A stretch of DNA of 58,649 bases from Bacillota bacterium (lineage in GTDB: Bacteria > Bacillota > Clostridia > Lachnospirales > Lachnospiraceae). How positions within the stretch are numbered: the first letter of the stretch is position 1; the number at the start of each line of letters is the position of its first letter. Shown here piece after piece: positions 17,178 through 26,728 of the stretch. Both the position numbers and the translations under genes were made by a program. Under the pieces are notes generated by a model. It searched no databases and was not told where the DNA came from. It saw nothing but the letters and a program-made list of their open reading frames with translations. Location of the stretch: contig JAEYGZ010000014.1 in the NCBI GenBank assembly GCA_023409535.1, forward strand, positions 1-58,649, given 5' to 3'.

Positions 17178-18416
17178 TTATAGCTTATGTAGAAACAGGC
17201 CGCTGCGCAGCTTCGGCTCAAACCAGGTGGATTTTGGCGGCATCAGCTTTCCTGCATCAGATACCTGAAAAAGCTCCTCTATTGAAGTAGGATACATGGA
17301 AAAGGCTGCTGCCATATCCTCCGCGACACGCCGCTCCAGCTCCTTACTCCCTCTTATTCCTCCGATGAAATCGATCCGCTTGTCTACACGAGGGTCGTCA
17401 ATCCCCAGAATAGGCTTCAATAAATAATCTTGCAGAATTGATACATCCAGGGACGCTACCGGATCGTCATTCCTTCTGATTTGCTCTCTGGCAGTAAGGC
17501 GGTACCACCCTTCCTTCAGATACATTCCAAACACCGCCTTGCTATCCGGCATATATGGTTCCGTCCCCAGGTAAATCACCTCAAAGCTGTCCTGAAGCTT
17601 CCCAAGGAACTCCTCTCCGGTCAATCCGTTCAGATCCTTAACCACACGGTTATAGGGCAGAATCATAAGCTGATCGTGGGGGAAGAGTACGGACAAGAAA
17701 TAATTAAAGGCTTCCTCACCGGTATAGGCAGGATGCGCTTCTCTTCTTTTTTGTCCAACCTTCACAGCAGAAGCAGCACGGTGATGCCCATCTGCAATAT
17801 AAATGTCCTCTACCTCCAAAAAGGCGGCTCTGATTACTGCTATTCTGTCCTCCTGATCAAGCTTCCATACCGTATGGCAGACACCATCCGGTGAAAGGAA
17901 GCGGTAAACCGGCTCCTCCTGCTTCGCACCTGCCACCGTCTCATTAATTGCCTGGTGGGCACGATACGCAAGAAAGATCGGCCCGGTCTGGGCATCACAG
18001 ACATCCACATGCCTGATGCGGTCCAGCTCCTTATCCTCTCTGGTGTTCTCATGCTTTTTAATTCTGCCTGAAAGGTAATCATCAATGGAGGCACAGGCTA
18101 CCAACCCGGTCTGGGATCGTCCGTTCATAATCAGCTCATAGATAAAGTAACCTTCCTTATCTTCCATAAGAAAGGTACCATCCTGCAGCAATTGATCCAA
18201 CAGCTCTCTGGCCTTCTGATAGACATGTGGATCATAGGTATCCACCGTATCAGGAAAATTCGTCTCCGGCCGGTCAATCCTCAGGAAGGAAAGTGGTTCC
18301 CTTTCAATCTCCTCCATGGCCTCTACGCGGTTGTACACGTCATAAGGCAGTGCCGCTATCCGGTGAGCTATGCCGGCCACCGGTCTGATACATAGAAACG
18401 GTTTGATGTTCGCCAT
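17178..18416 (-). CDS. DUF1015 family protein linked to serine synthesis
   Basis: 412 residues, cytoplasmic, with no signal peptide. It matches the DUF1015/COG4198 family: IRPVAGIAHRIAALPYDVYNR near the start, ADGHHRAASA in the middle and the C-terminal PPKSTWFEPKLRSGLF. Its biochemical role is not established to my knowledge. It starts 23 nt after serA and is third in a serC-serA-DUF1015 operon. No phosphoserine phosphatase (serB) is visible in the window, so a role in the last step of serine synthesis or its control is a reasonable guess from position. A T-box-like string inside the gene is coding sequence. Confidence 0.85.
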   Translation of the reverse strand: MANIKPFLCIRPVAGIAHRIAALPYDVYNRVEAMEEIEREPLSFLRIDRPETNFPDTVDTYDPHVYQKARELLDQLLQDGTFLMEDKEGYFIYELIMNGRSQTGLVACASIDDYLSGRIKKHENTREDKELDRIRHVDVCDAQTGPIFLAYRAHQAINETVAGAKQEEPVYRFLSPDGVCHTVWKLDQEDRIAVIRAAFLEVEDIYIADGHHRAASAVKVGQKRREAHPAYTGEEAFNYFLSVLFPHDQLMILPYNRVVKDLNGLTGEEFLGKLQDSFEVIYLGTEPYMPDSKAVFGMYLKEGWYRLTAREQIRRNDDPVASLDVSILQDYLLKPILGIDDPRVDKRIDFIGGIRGSKELERRVAEDMAAAFSMYPTSIEELFQVSDAGKLMPPKSTWFEPKLRSGLFLHKL

Positions 18417-18439
18417 ACTATCTTATGCCTTTCCTGCTT

Positions 18440-19618
18440 CTATTTAATAATCCTAACCTTAAGAACCCCGTTAATTTTAGCCACTTTAGCAGCTACCGCT
18501 TCATTGTCTGCCGACTCCACATCAATTACCGTATAAGCATATTCGCCCCGGCTCTTATTCACCAGGTCGGAAATATTAATATTTTCTGCCGAAAAGGCTC
18601 CCGTAAACTGACTTAACATATTCGGAATATTTCTGTGGCAGATGGCAATCCTGCCGTCCGTGGTACAGACGCCTGCATCACAGTTAGGATAATTCACCGA
18701 GTTCCTGATATTACCGTTCTCCATATAATCCATCAGCTGCCTCACGGCCATCATTGCGCAGTTGTCTTCTGATTCCTCCGTGGAGGCACCCAGGTGGGGA
18801 ATTGCAATAACCCCCTCCATCTTTGCTGTTTTCTCATTCGGAAAATCTGTTACATATCTGGCTATCTTGCCGGACTGTAACGCCTGTTCCATATCGTTAT
18901 CCTTCACCAGCAGGTCCCTGGCAAAATTAAGGATAATCACCCCATCCTTCATCTTTCCGATGGTTTCCGAGTTGACCATTTCCCTGGTATTGACGGATGA
19001 ATCTGCATCCTCTACCAGCGGTGTATGTAAGGTGATATAATCGCATTCCTTATAGATCTCATCCCTGGACTTCACATGAACCACATCCCGGGATAAGTTC
19101 CAGGCACTGTCCACGGAGATATACGGATCATACCCGTATACCTTCATACCCAGGCGGTTAGCGGCATTCGCAACCAGGACACCGATGGCTCCAAGACCGA
19201 TGACACCAAGCTTCTTGCCCTGGATTTCCTTTCCGGCGAACTTTGCTTTTCCCTTCTCTACAAGCTTTGCTACGGCAGGGTCCTCCTTCACACTCTGAAC
19301 CCAGTTCACGCCGCCGATAATATCACGGGAAGCCAGCATCAGTCCGGCGATTACCAGCTCCTTTACGCCGTTCGCATTTGCCCCTGGTGTATTGAACACT
19401 ACAATACCTTGCTCCGCACACCGCTCCAGGGGAATATTATTGACTCCGGCACCCGCTCTTGCAATTGCCTTGAGATGATCTCCAACTTCCAGCTCATGCA
19501 TGGCTGCGCTTCTAACCAATACCACGTCCGCATCCTGCAGCCGGTCAACCTTTTCATATTGTTCCGTAAAAATATTCAGTCCTATCTCCGCTATCGGATT
19601 AAGGCAATTATATTTCAT
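18440..19618 (-). CDS. serA: D-3-phosphoglycerate dehydrogenase
   Basis: About 392 residues, the short SerA form. It oxidises 3-phosphoglycerate, the first step of serine synthesis. The NAD-binding motif is GVIGLGAIG. The catalytic region includes the substrate and His motifs IARAGAGVNNIP and PHLGASTEESEDNCA. A C-terminal ACT domain (about the last 75 residues, ICHRNIPNMLSQF...) suggests serine feedback. GGAGG lies 5-6 nt before the ATG at 19616-19618. It is second in the operon, about 100 nt after serC. Confidence 0.96.
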   Translation of the reverse strand: MKYNCLNPIAEIGLNIFTEQYEKVDRLQDADVVLVRSAAMHELEVGDHLKAIARAGAGVNNIPLERCAEQGIVVFNTPGANANGVKELVIAGLMLASRDIIGGVNWVQSVKEDPAVAKLVEKGKAKFAGKEIQGKKLGVIGLGAIGVLVANAANRLGMKVYGYDPYISVDSAWNLSRDVVHVKSRDEIYKECDYITLHTPLVEDADSSVNTREMVNSETIGKMKDGVIILNFARDLLVKDNDMEQALQSGKIARYVTDFPNEKTAKMEGVIAIPHLGASTEESEDNCAMMAVRQLMDYMENGNIRNSVNYPNCDAGVCTTDGRIAICHRNIPNMLSQFTGAFSAENINISDLVNKSRGEYAYTVIDVESADNEAVAAKVAKINGVLKVRIIK

Positions 19619-19719
19619 GATTTCCTCCATTCCCGCTTCCAGGATTAATCTCAGCTATTATTACTCCTATCTATTATTACTCTCAACCATTATTATTCTT
19701 AGTCAGAAATAATATTAGA

Positions 19720-20805
19720 CTATTTACTGTTTGCCGCCTCAAATTTTCCCATGAATTCTACCAGCTTCTCGACACCCTCAATCGGCATGGCATTATAGAT
19801 GCTTGCTCTCATACCGCCGACGGTTCTGTGTCCCTTCAGATTCTCAAAGCCTGCTGCCTTCGCTTCCTTCACGAATTTCGCATCCAGCTCTTCGTCTCCT
19901 GTTACAAAGGGAACATTCATCAGAGAACGGTCCTCCTTAATAACAGTTCCATGAAACATTCTGCTCCGGTCAAGAAAATCATATAAAACAGCTGCCTTCT
20001 TCTCATTGAAAGCCTTCATTGCCTCGAGTCCGCCCATATTCTTAATCCATTTGAATACTTTGCCGCAGATGTAGATGCCATAAGCCGGAGGAGTATTATA
20101 TAAGGAATGCTCCTCCGCATGTATCTTGTATTTCATCATAGTAGGAGTACCGGGCAGGGTATCCTCGGTAATCAGATCTTCACGGATTATGACGATCACC
20201 ACACCTGCGGGCCCTATGTTCTTCTGGACACCTCCGTAGACAATGCCGTATTTTGATACGTCCACCGGCTCAGATAAGAAGCAGGAGGATACGTCGGCCA
20301 CCAGCGGTTTTCCCTTAGTATTGGGTAATTTCTTAAACTTTGTTCCGTAGATTGTGTTATTCTCACATATGTATACGTAATCTGCATTTTCCGAGATTGG
20401 AAGGTCTGAGCAGTCCGGAATATAGGTAAAGGTCTTATCCGCCGAAGAAGCAACCGCATTGGCGGTTCCGTACAGCTTCGCTTCCTGATAAGCCTTCTTC
20501 GCCCATTGACCGGTGATGATATAATCAGCAACCTTGTTCTTCATAAGATTCATCGGTATCATTGCAAATTGCAGTGAAGCACCGCCCTGAAGAAATAATA
20601 CCTTGTAATTGTCAGGTATATTCATCAGCTCTCTTAAATCCTTTTCTGCTTCCTGGATAATCGTCTCGTAGACCTTTGATCTGTGGCTCATCTCCATCAC
20701 AGACATACCGCTGCCTCTGTAATCCAGCATCTCTTCTGCCGCTTCCTGTAATACCTCCACCGGCAGCATTGCCGGTCCAGCTGAAAAATTATATATCCTA
20801 CCCAC
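19720..20805 (-). CDS. serC: Phosphoserine aminotransferase
   Basis: 361 residues. It is a class V PLP aminotransferase that converts 3-phosphohydroxypyruvate to phosphoserine. The N-terminus IYNFSAGPAMLP and the PLP-lysine context YGGVQKNIGPAGV are diagnostic. The C-terminal GHRTVGGMRASIYNAMP is conserved. The start is a GTG (20803-20805) with AGGAGG 7 nt upstream. It opens the serine operon behind a strong promoter and an inverted repeat. Confidence 0.96.
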   Translation of the reverse strand: MGRIYNFSAGPAMLPVEVLQEAAEEMLDYRGSGMSVMEMSHRSKVYETIIQEAEKDLRELMNIPDNYKVLFLQGGASLQFAMIPMNLMKNKVADYIITGQWAKKAYQEAKLYGTANAVASSADKTFTYIPDCSDLPISENADYVYICENNTIYGTKFKKLPNTKGKPLVADVSSCFLSEPVDVSKYGIVYGGVQKNIGPAGVVIVIIREDLITEDTLPGTPTMMKYKIHAEEHSLYNTPPAYGIYICGKVFKWIKNMGGLEAMKAFNEKKAAVLYDFLDRSRMFHGTVIKEDRSLMNVPFVTGDEELDAKFVKEAKAAGFENLKGHRTVGGMRASIYNAMPIEGVEKLVEFMGKFEAANSK

Positions 20806-20833
20806 GACTCATCCTCCTCGATGATCAAATTTT

Positions 20834-20890
20834 TACTTTATCATGGTAAAGTATTGAACACATTATAAGACCATGTTATTTTTTTGTCAA
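20834..20890 (-). promoter_or_regulatory. ser operon promoter with inverted repeat at the start site
   Basis: On the minus strand TTGACA (20885-20890), a 17-bp spacer and TATAAT (20862-20867) make a consensus sigma-A promoter. The inverted repeat TACTTTA-N6-TAAAGTA (20834-20853) lies just downstream of the -10, over the expected start of transcription, as expected for a repressor site. The regulator is unknown. Confidence 0.82.
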
Positions 20891-20993
20891 TCCGTTTTTG
20901 TAATCCTATGTCTCTTTACAGGATTTATGCAGCACATGAACTCCATAATTTATGCCGTATATGACCGTCAATCGTTATACGCTCCGTTATTAC

Positions 20994-22673
20994 TTAGCTG
21001 TTTTGCAGGTCTTCCTCGGTAAATACCTCTTCAATCGCCGCGCCTGGAGCAACCATGGGCCATACCTTGTCATCACTGTCGATAATACAATCAATCAGCA
21101 CCGGCTCATTCAAAGCAAGCGCTTCCCTCAGCACACGCTCAACCTCTTCCTTCTTTGTGATACGGTAAGCTTTCGCACCCATTGCTTCCGCCAGCTTCAC
21201 AAAATCAACCTTGTCATTTAAGGTAGTGTTAGAATATCTCTTCTCATAGAAGAGTGTCTGCCATTGGCGAACCATTCCCAGAACATGATTATTGAAAATG
21301 ATCTCAACGATGGGAATGTTATAACGGGTAGCTGTGGCAATCTCATTCATATTCATGCGGAAACACCCGTCCCCGGCAATATTGATTACCTTTTTATCCG
21401 GCATACCGACCTTGGCGCCGATACAGGCTCCAAGCCCATACCCCATAGTTCCCAGACCGCCGGAAGTAAGAAAGGTTCTAGGACGCTTATAATTGAAGTA
21501 CTGTGCCGCCCACATCTGATGCTGGCCAACCTCTGTGGTAATAATTGCATCCCCGCCGGTAATTTCATAGAGCTTCTCCAGTATGTAAGGACCGGTCAGT
21601 ACCTCTGTGTTGTATTTTAACGGAAATTTCTCCTTCAGTCCGATGACATGCGCAAGCCATTCCTTATGCTTTTGCTGTTCCAGCTTCTGATTTAATACCC
21701 TGAGTACTTCCTTAATATCACCGATAACACTATAGGAAGCGGATACATTCTTATTAATCTCTGCCGGGTCGATATCGATCTGCAGTAATCTGGCATTTTT
21801 AGCAAATCTCCTGGCATTGCCGGTTACACGGTCAGAGAATCTGGCTCCTACCGTAATCAGCAGATCACACTCGGTAACTCCCAGATTGGAGGCCTTGGTT
21901 CCATGCATACCCAGCATACCGGTATAGCGTGGATCCGTTCCGTCAAATGCCCCCTTACCCATCAGAGTATCGGCAACCGGAGCATCCAGCTTATCTACGA
22001 ATTCCTTTAATTCATCATGTGCTTCGGAGATAACCGCTCCGCCGCCGACAAATACAAAGGGCTTTTTGGAGTGCTTAATCATCTCCAGGGCATTCTGAAT
22101 ATCTTCTTCAGATATCTCTTCTTCCTTTCGCAGGCCTTGTACCTCCGGCATAGGCGTATATTCGGTCTTAGCCGCGGTAACATCCTTGGTGACATCCACC
22201 AGCACCGGCCCGGGCCTGCCGGACCTCGCGATACGGAAAGCTTTTCGGATTGTATCTGCCAGCTTTGTGATATCCTTCACGATATAATTGTGCTTTGTAA
22301 TGGGCATGGTAACCCCTGCAATATCAATCTCCTGAAAGGAATCCTTACCTAGCAGGTTTACTGCGACATTTGCAGTAATTGCTACAACAGGAACGCTGTC
22401 CATATAGGCGGTTGCTATTCCTGTCACCAGATTGGTTGCCCCCGGGCCCGAGGTGGCAAAACAGACGCCCACCCTGCCGGTTGCCCTGGCATATCCATCC
22501 GCTGCATGGGAAGCCCCCTGCTCATGAGAAGTCAGGATATGCCTGATTTCATTGCTATGCTTATATAATTCATCATATATATTCAATATTGCTCCGCCGG
22601 GATAACCAAATACCGTATCCGTTCCCTGTTCCTTCAAACATTCAATCACGATCTGAGCACCTGTTAATTCCAT
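20994..22673 (-). CDS. ilvB: Acetolactate synthase large subunit
   Basis: 559 residues, ThDP-dependent. It makes 2-acetolactate or acetohydroxybutyrate for valine, leucine and isoleucine. The catalytic glutamate lies in TSHEQGASHAADGYAR. The ThDP-binding motif begins IAGDGCFRMNMNE and ends EIIFNN. No small regulatory subunit (ilvN/ilvH) follows, and no ilvC is nearby. It is read together with ilvD, 77 nt upstream. GGAGG lies just before the ATG. Confidence 0.94.
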   Translation of the reverse strand: MELTGAQIVIECLKEQGTDTVFGYPGGAILNIYDELYKHSNEIRHILTSHEQGASHAADGYARATGRVGVCFATSGPGATNLVTGIATAYMDSVPVVAITANVAVNLLGKDSFQEIDIAGVTMPITKHNYIVKDITKLADTIRKAFRIARSGRPGPVLVDVTKDVTAAKTEYTPMPEVQGLRKEEEISEEDIQNALEMIKHSKKPFVFVGGGAVISEAHDELKEFVDKLDAPVADTLMGKGAFDGTDPRYTGMLGMHGTKASNLGVTECDLLITVGARFSDRVTGNARRFAKNARLLQIDIDPAEINKNVSASYSVIGDIKEVLRVLNQKLEQQKHKEWLAHVIGLKEKFPLKYNTEVLTGPYILEKLYEITGGDAIITTEVGQHQMWAAQYFNYKRPRTFLTSGGLGTMGYGLGACIGAKVGMPDKKVINIAGDGCFRMNMNEIATATRYNIPIVEIIFNNHVLGMVRQWQTLFYEKRYSNTTLNDKVDFVKLAEAMGAKAYRITKKEEVERVLREALALNEPVLIDCIIDSDDKVWPMVAPGAAIEEVFTEEDLQNS

Positions 22674-22750
22674 AAATACCTCCGTTCTGCATGGTCTGTT
22701 TCAGCATGTTGTGTTCATTCTTATTTTGCCAATGTCAGTTAATGATTTTA

Positions 22751-24430
22751 TTAAAAATTGCTCTTCCCCGGAACCTCAAGGATTGCACCGCGGTTGCCGC
22801 TGGTTACCATAGCCACATAACGTGACAGATAGCCTGATGTAATCTTCGGCTGTCTGGGCTGCCATTTTGCTCTCCTGGCTGCCAGCTCTTCCTCGGAGAC
22901 CGCAAAGTTAAGAGAATTTCCATTGATATCAATCTGAATAATGTCGCCTTCCTCTACCAAGGCAATATTTCCGCCTACTGCCGCTTCCGGTGATATATGC
23001 CCGATACAGGCACCTCTGGAGGCTCCGGAAAAACGTCCGTCGGTAATCAGCGCAACAGAGGAGCCAAGTCCCATACCCATAATCGCACTGGTGGGATTAA
23101 GCATCTCTCTCATACCCGGGCCGCCCTTGGGACCTTCGTAGCGGATGACCACTACATCGCCGGGAACAATTTTACCGCCCTTGATTGCCGCAATCGCATC
23201 CTCTTCACAGTCAAATACCCGGGCCGGTCCTTCATGTACCAACATCTCCGGTGCCACAGCGGAACGCTTTACCACACCGGAATCAGGTGCAAGGTTGCCC
23301 TTCAGGATTGCGATACCGCCTGTCTCGCTATAGGGATGATCAATGGGGCGGATAACTTCCGGATCGAGATTCTTACAATCCTTGATATTCTCGCCTACCG
23401 TCCTGCCGGTAGCGGTAATCAGCCCGGTATTAAGTAACTCCTTCTTTGCCAATTCATTCATAACGGCATACACACCGCCGGCTTCATTGAGATCCTCCAT
23501 ATAGGTATGACCTGCCGGAGCCAGGTGGCACAGATTCGGTGTATTGGCACTTACTTCGTTTGCAATATCAATATTTAAGTCAAAGCCCACCTCATGGGCG
23601 ATGGCCGGAAGATGGAGCATTGTATTCGTGGAGCAGCCAAGCGCCATATCCACTGTCAGAGCATTCATAAATGCTTCCCTGGTCATGATATCCCTTGGTT
23701 TGATATCCTTCTCTAATAACTCCAGGATCTTCATACCTGCATGCTTGGCCAGTCTGATTCTCTCGGAGTATACCGCCGGTATGGTACCGTTACCCTTAAG
23801 GCTCATGCCGATTGCTTCCGTCAGGCAATTCATTGAATTGGCGGTGTACATTCCGGAACAGGAGCCGCAGGTCGCGCACGCCTTATTCTCATATTCCTCG
23901 ACTTCTTCCTCTGTCATCGTACCGGCACTGTATGCACCGACTGCTTCAAATAAGGAAGACAAACTTGTTTTATTACCGCCCACTCGCCCTGCCAGCATGG
24001 GTCCGCCGCTGACGAAGATCGTGGGAATATTTATTCTGGCTGCCGCCATCAGTAAACCGGGAACATTCTTATCGCAATTAGGAACCATCACCAATGCATC
24101 AAATTGATGAGCCATTGCCATCGCCTCAGTAGAATCCGCAATCAGATCCCTTGTCACAAGAGAGTATTTCATCCCCTGATGTCCCATGGCAATTCCATCA
24201 CAGACGGCGATCGCCGGAAATACAATCGGGGTTCCTCCTGCCATTGCTACTCCCAATTTGACGGCGTCTACGATCTTATCCAGATTCATATGTCCCGGAA
24301 CTATTTCATTATAGGAACTCACGATACCGATGAGCGGCTTCTTCAACTCCTCCTTCGTTAACCCCAAAGCATTGAACAATGATCTGTGAGGCGCCTGTGC
24401 TATTCCTTCCTTAACTGAATCGCTTCTCAT
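22751..24430 (-). CDS. ilvD: Dihydroxy-acid dehydratase
   Basis: About 559 residues. It removes water from dihydroxyisovalerate and its homologue in branched-chain amino acid synthesis. Iron-sulfur cysteines are seen in PNCDKNVPG and ACATCGSCSGMYTANSMN. The C-terminal TDGRFSGASRGACIGHISPEA is conserved. GGGTGG lies about 6 nt before the ATG at 24428-24430 (MRSDSVKEG); an ATG 13 codons earlier would add a non-family N-terminus. It is the first gene of ilvD-ilvB. Confidence 0.96.
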   Translation of the reverse strand: MRSDSVKEGIAQAPHRSLFNALGLTKEELKKPLIGIVSSYNEIVPGHMNLDKIVDAVKLGVAMAGGTPIVFPAIAVCDGIAMGHQGMKYSLVTRDLIADSTEAMAMAHQFDALVMVPNCDKNVPGLLMAAARINIPTIFVSGGPMLAGRVGGNKTSLSSLFEAVGAYSAGTMTEEEVEEYENKACATCGSCSGMYTANSMNCLTEAIGMSLKGNGTIPAVYSERIRLAKHAGMKILELLEKDIKPRDIMTREAFMNALTVDMALGCSTNTMLHLPAIAHEVGFDLNIDIANEVSANTPNLCHLAPAGHTYMEDLNEAGGVYAVMNELAKKELLNTGLITATGRTVGENIKDCKNLDPEVIRPIDHPYSETGGIAILKGNLAPDSGVVKRSAVAPEMLVHEGPARVFDCEEDAIAAIKGGKIVPGDVVVIRYEGPKGGPGMREMLNPTSAIMGMGLGSSVALITDGRFSGASRGACIGHISPEAAVGGNIALVEEGDIIQIDINGNSLNFAVSEEELAARRAKWQPRQPKITSGYLSRYVAMVTSGNRGAILEVPGKSNF

Positions 24431-24532
24431 ACTGATCCACCCTTTCTTCCTATATAATATGTTTTTCATATATTTTATATATAATTAACCAATGATCCAT
24501 GTCCGGCTTCATTTACCGCAACTTAACTTGGC

Positions 24533-24584
24533 ACCACTTTAAAGTGGTAGAGTATATAATAAATTATTTTTTAATAAAAATCAA
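24533..24584 (-). promoter_or_regulatory. ilvD promoter with 16-bp palindrome
   Basis: On the minus strand TTGATT (24579-24584), a 17-bp spacer and TATTAT (24556-24561) form a promoter. A perfect 16-bp palindrome, ACCACTTTAAAGTGGT (24533-24548), sits just downstream at the expected start of transcription. No T-box or CodY-like box is visible in this leader. Confidence 0.72.
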
Positions 24585-24830
24585 TGTCAAAATAGAATAA
24601 TTATAGAATTTTTTATCTAAAAACTTTAAATTATACAATTGATGTATCAAATAAATATAGCGTGATTTCATTAAATTTTCAACACTTTTTTCTGATAATT
24701 TGTACTGGATGGGATTACCATAGCTAATGTATAATTATCGTATAAAAACCAGCTTATCAGGTAGGTATATATTCCCACTTTTCGTGTCTCGCAGACCGTG
24801 AAATTTGTCATATATCAGCAATTTACCGCT

Positions 24831-24873
24831 TGTGTAAACTCTGTGTAAAATTTGTGTAAAGTTTATATATAAT
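24831..24873 (+). promoter_or_regulatory. Pho box and promoter of pit
   Basis: TGTGTAAA occurs three times at 24831, 24842 and 24853, exactly 11 bp apart, and is followed by TATAAT at 24868-24873. Tandem repeats with an 11-bp period on one face of the helix are the pattern of PhoB/PhoP response-regulator sites. The downstream phosphate transporter fits this reading. The leader to pit is about 140 nt, with no hairpin that I recognise. Confidence 0.82.
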
Positions 24874-25021
24874 GTGTTAAATATACGCTAATTTCTCGTA
24901 ATTTTTATGTATTATTCATGTAAAATTTGATTGCTTCTGTCTTTTATTCGTGTTAAGATTTTTATGTTTGATTACAATGGTGTAGTCAGCGAGTGAATTT
25001 AGTTTTTTGGGAGGCGCTAAT

Positions 25022-26074
25022 ATGACAATATCTTTACCCGAGTTTTTACAGCAGCTGATATCTAATCCAGCTTTGCTGATCACCGTGGTGTTAACCCTGG
25101 GTGTTATCTTGGTAAATGGTTGGACAGATGCACCAAATGCCATTGCGACCTGTGTCTCTACCAGATCCATCTCACCAAAACGGGCAATTATTATGGCTGC
25201 AATTGCCAATTTTCTTGGTGTATTCGTTATGACTCTGGTAAATAATGCTGTTGCTATGACAATCTATAATATGGTAGATTTCGGCGACAACTCAAAGGTT
25301 GCGTTAACTGCCCTTTGTGCGGCATTATTCGCAATCGTGGTATGGGCCACTGCTGCCTGGGCCTTTGGTATACCCACCAGTGAATCCCATGCACTTATCG
25401 CAGGCGTTTCCGGTGCAGCGATTGCATTGCAGGGTGGTTCCGGTATTAACGGACATGAATGGATCAAGGTTATCTATGGTTTATTTTTGTCCTCTATCCT
25501 CGGTTTCGGATTTGGTTTTATTGTTACAAAATTAATTAATACTATCTGTAAGGGAATGGACAAGCGCAGAACAAACAAATTCTTTGAAAAGGCTCAGGTT
25601 GGAGCCGGCGCGGCAATGGCCTTTATGCATGGCGCACAGGACGGTCAGAAGTTCATGGGCGTATTCCTGTTAGGCGTATTTCTTGCAAAAGGACAGGCAA
25701 ATGTTACTTCCTTCTCAATTCCCATCTGGTTAATGATTCTTTGCTCTGCGGTTATGGCCCTGGGTACTTCCATCGGTGGTTATAAAATTATTAAAACGGT
25801 TGGTATGGGTATGGTGAAGCTTGGGAAGGCACAGGGCTTCGGTGCGGATGCTGCCGGTGCGATCTGCTTGCTTCTGGCTTCCGTTACAGGTATCCCTGTC
25901 AGTACAACTCATACGAAAACAACTGCCATCATGGGCGTCGGCGCAGCAAAGAGAATGTCCAGCGTTAACTGGAGCATCGTTAAGGAAATGGCTTATGCCT
26001 GGATCTTAACCTTCCCTGGCTGCGGTTTACTTGGTTTCATCATGTCTTATCTATTTATGAAAATATTCCAATAA
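25022..26074 (+). CDS. pit: Inorganic phosphate transporter, Pit family
   Basis: About 350 residues with around ten membrane segments. The duplicated family signature is present: GWTDAPNAIATCVSTRSISPK near the N-terminus and VTGIPVSTTHTKTTAIMGVG near the C-terminus, with PTSESHALIAG between. It imports phosphate (as metal phosphate) with protons. GGGAGG lies 7 nt before the ATG at 25022; an upstream TTG would overlap the ribosome site. It is followed after 17 nt by its PhoU-like partner, and the promoter carries Pho-box repeats. Confidence 0.93.
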   Translation: MTISLPEFLQQLISNPALLITVVLTLGVILVNGWTDAPNAIATCVSTRSISPKRAIIMAAIANFLGVFVMTLVNNAVAMTIYNMVDFGDNSKVALTALCAALFAIVVWATAAWAFGIPTSESHALIAGVSGAAIALQGGSGINGHEWIKVIYGLFLSSILGFGFGFIVTKLINTICKGMDKRRTNKFFEKAQVGAGAAMAFMHGAQDGQKFMGVFLLGVFLAKGQANVTSFSIPIWLMILCSAVMALGTSIGGYKIIKTVGMGMVKLGKAQGFGADAAGAICLLLASVTGIPVSTTHTKTTAIMGVGAAKRMSSVNWSIVKEMAYAWILTFPGCGLLGFIMSYLFMKIFQ

Positions 26075-26091
26075 GAAAGGAAGTATAAAAA

Positions 26092-26715
26092 ATGGCAAGA
26101 AAAAATGATTATAATTATTTTGATGCATTTGCGAATCTTTCAAAGTTTTCTTATGATTTGGCAAGCACCTTACATGAAACCCTGTCGAGCTTCGATCCTA
26201 ATTTCATTACAGGTAAAGTAACAAATGCGCATTCCATCGAACATAATGCCGACTTAGCAAAACATGAGATCACAAACCGCCTGGTAAGGGAATTTCTTCC
26301 TCCCATTGAGCGTGAGGATATCACCTCCCTGGCGCAGGAAATCGATGATGTGACAGACTCTGTGGAGGATGTATTAATCTATATTGATATGTTCAATATC
26401 CAGAGCATCCGTCCTGAGATTTTAAAATTCACTCAGCTGATTGTTACCTGCTGTAAGGCAATGGATGAGGCTTTGGAAGAATTTAAGAGCTTTAAGAACA
26501 GTAAGAAGCTGCGTGATAAGATTATTGAGATCAACCACCTGGAGGAAGAAGGCGACGCATTATATGTTGACTCCATGCGCAACCTCTATCATACCTCCAA
26601 GGATCCCATCGAATTGATGTGCTGGACCGAGATTCTGCACCGCCTGGAAAAATGCTGCGACAACTGCGAGGATGTTGCAAATGTTATAGAAAGCATTGTA
26701 ATGAAAAATTCTTAA
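26092..26715 (+). CDS. PhoU-like DUF47 protein, Pit accessory
   Basis: 207 residues, all helical and without membrane segments. It matches the DUF47 (PhoU-like) family: HSIEHNADLAKHEIT, REDITSLAQEIDDVTDSVEDV and EEEGDALYVDSMRNLY carry the acidic metal-binding repeats. Such proteins are commonly encoded next to pit and are thought to gate the transporter. AGAAAGGAAG lies before the ATG, and a hairpin follows the stop. Confidence 0.9.
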   Translation: MARKNDYNYFDAFANLSKFSYDLASTLHETLSSFDPNFITGKVTNAHSIEHNADLAKHEITNRLVREFLPPIEREDITSLAQEIDDVTDSVEDVLIYIDMFNIQSIRPEILKFTQLIVTCCKAMDEALEEFKSFKNSKKLRDKIIEINHLEEEGDALYVDSMRNLYHTSKDPIELMCWTEILHRLEKCCDNCEDVANVIESIVMKNS

Positions 26716-26728
26716 ATATATGATAAAC

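Noticed and set aside
17497..17512. T-box-like string (GGGTGGTACCGCC) on the minus strand
   Set aside because: It lies inside the DUF1015 coding sequence, encodes conserved residues and has no specifier stem or terminator near it.
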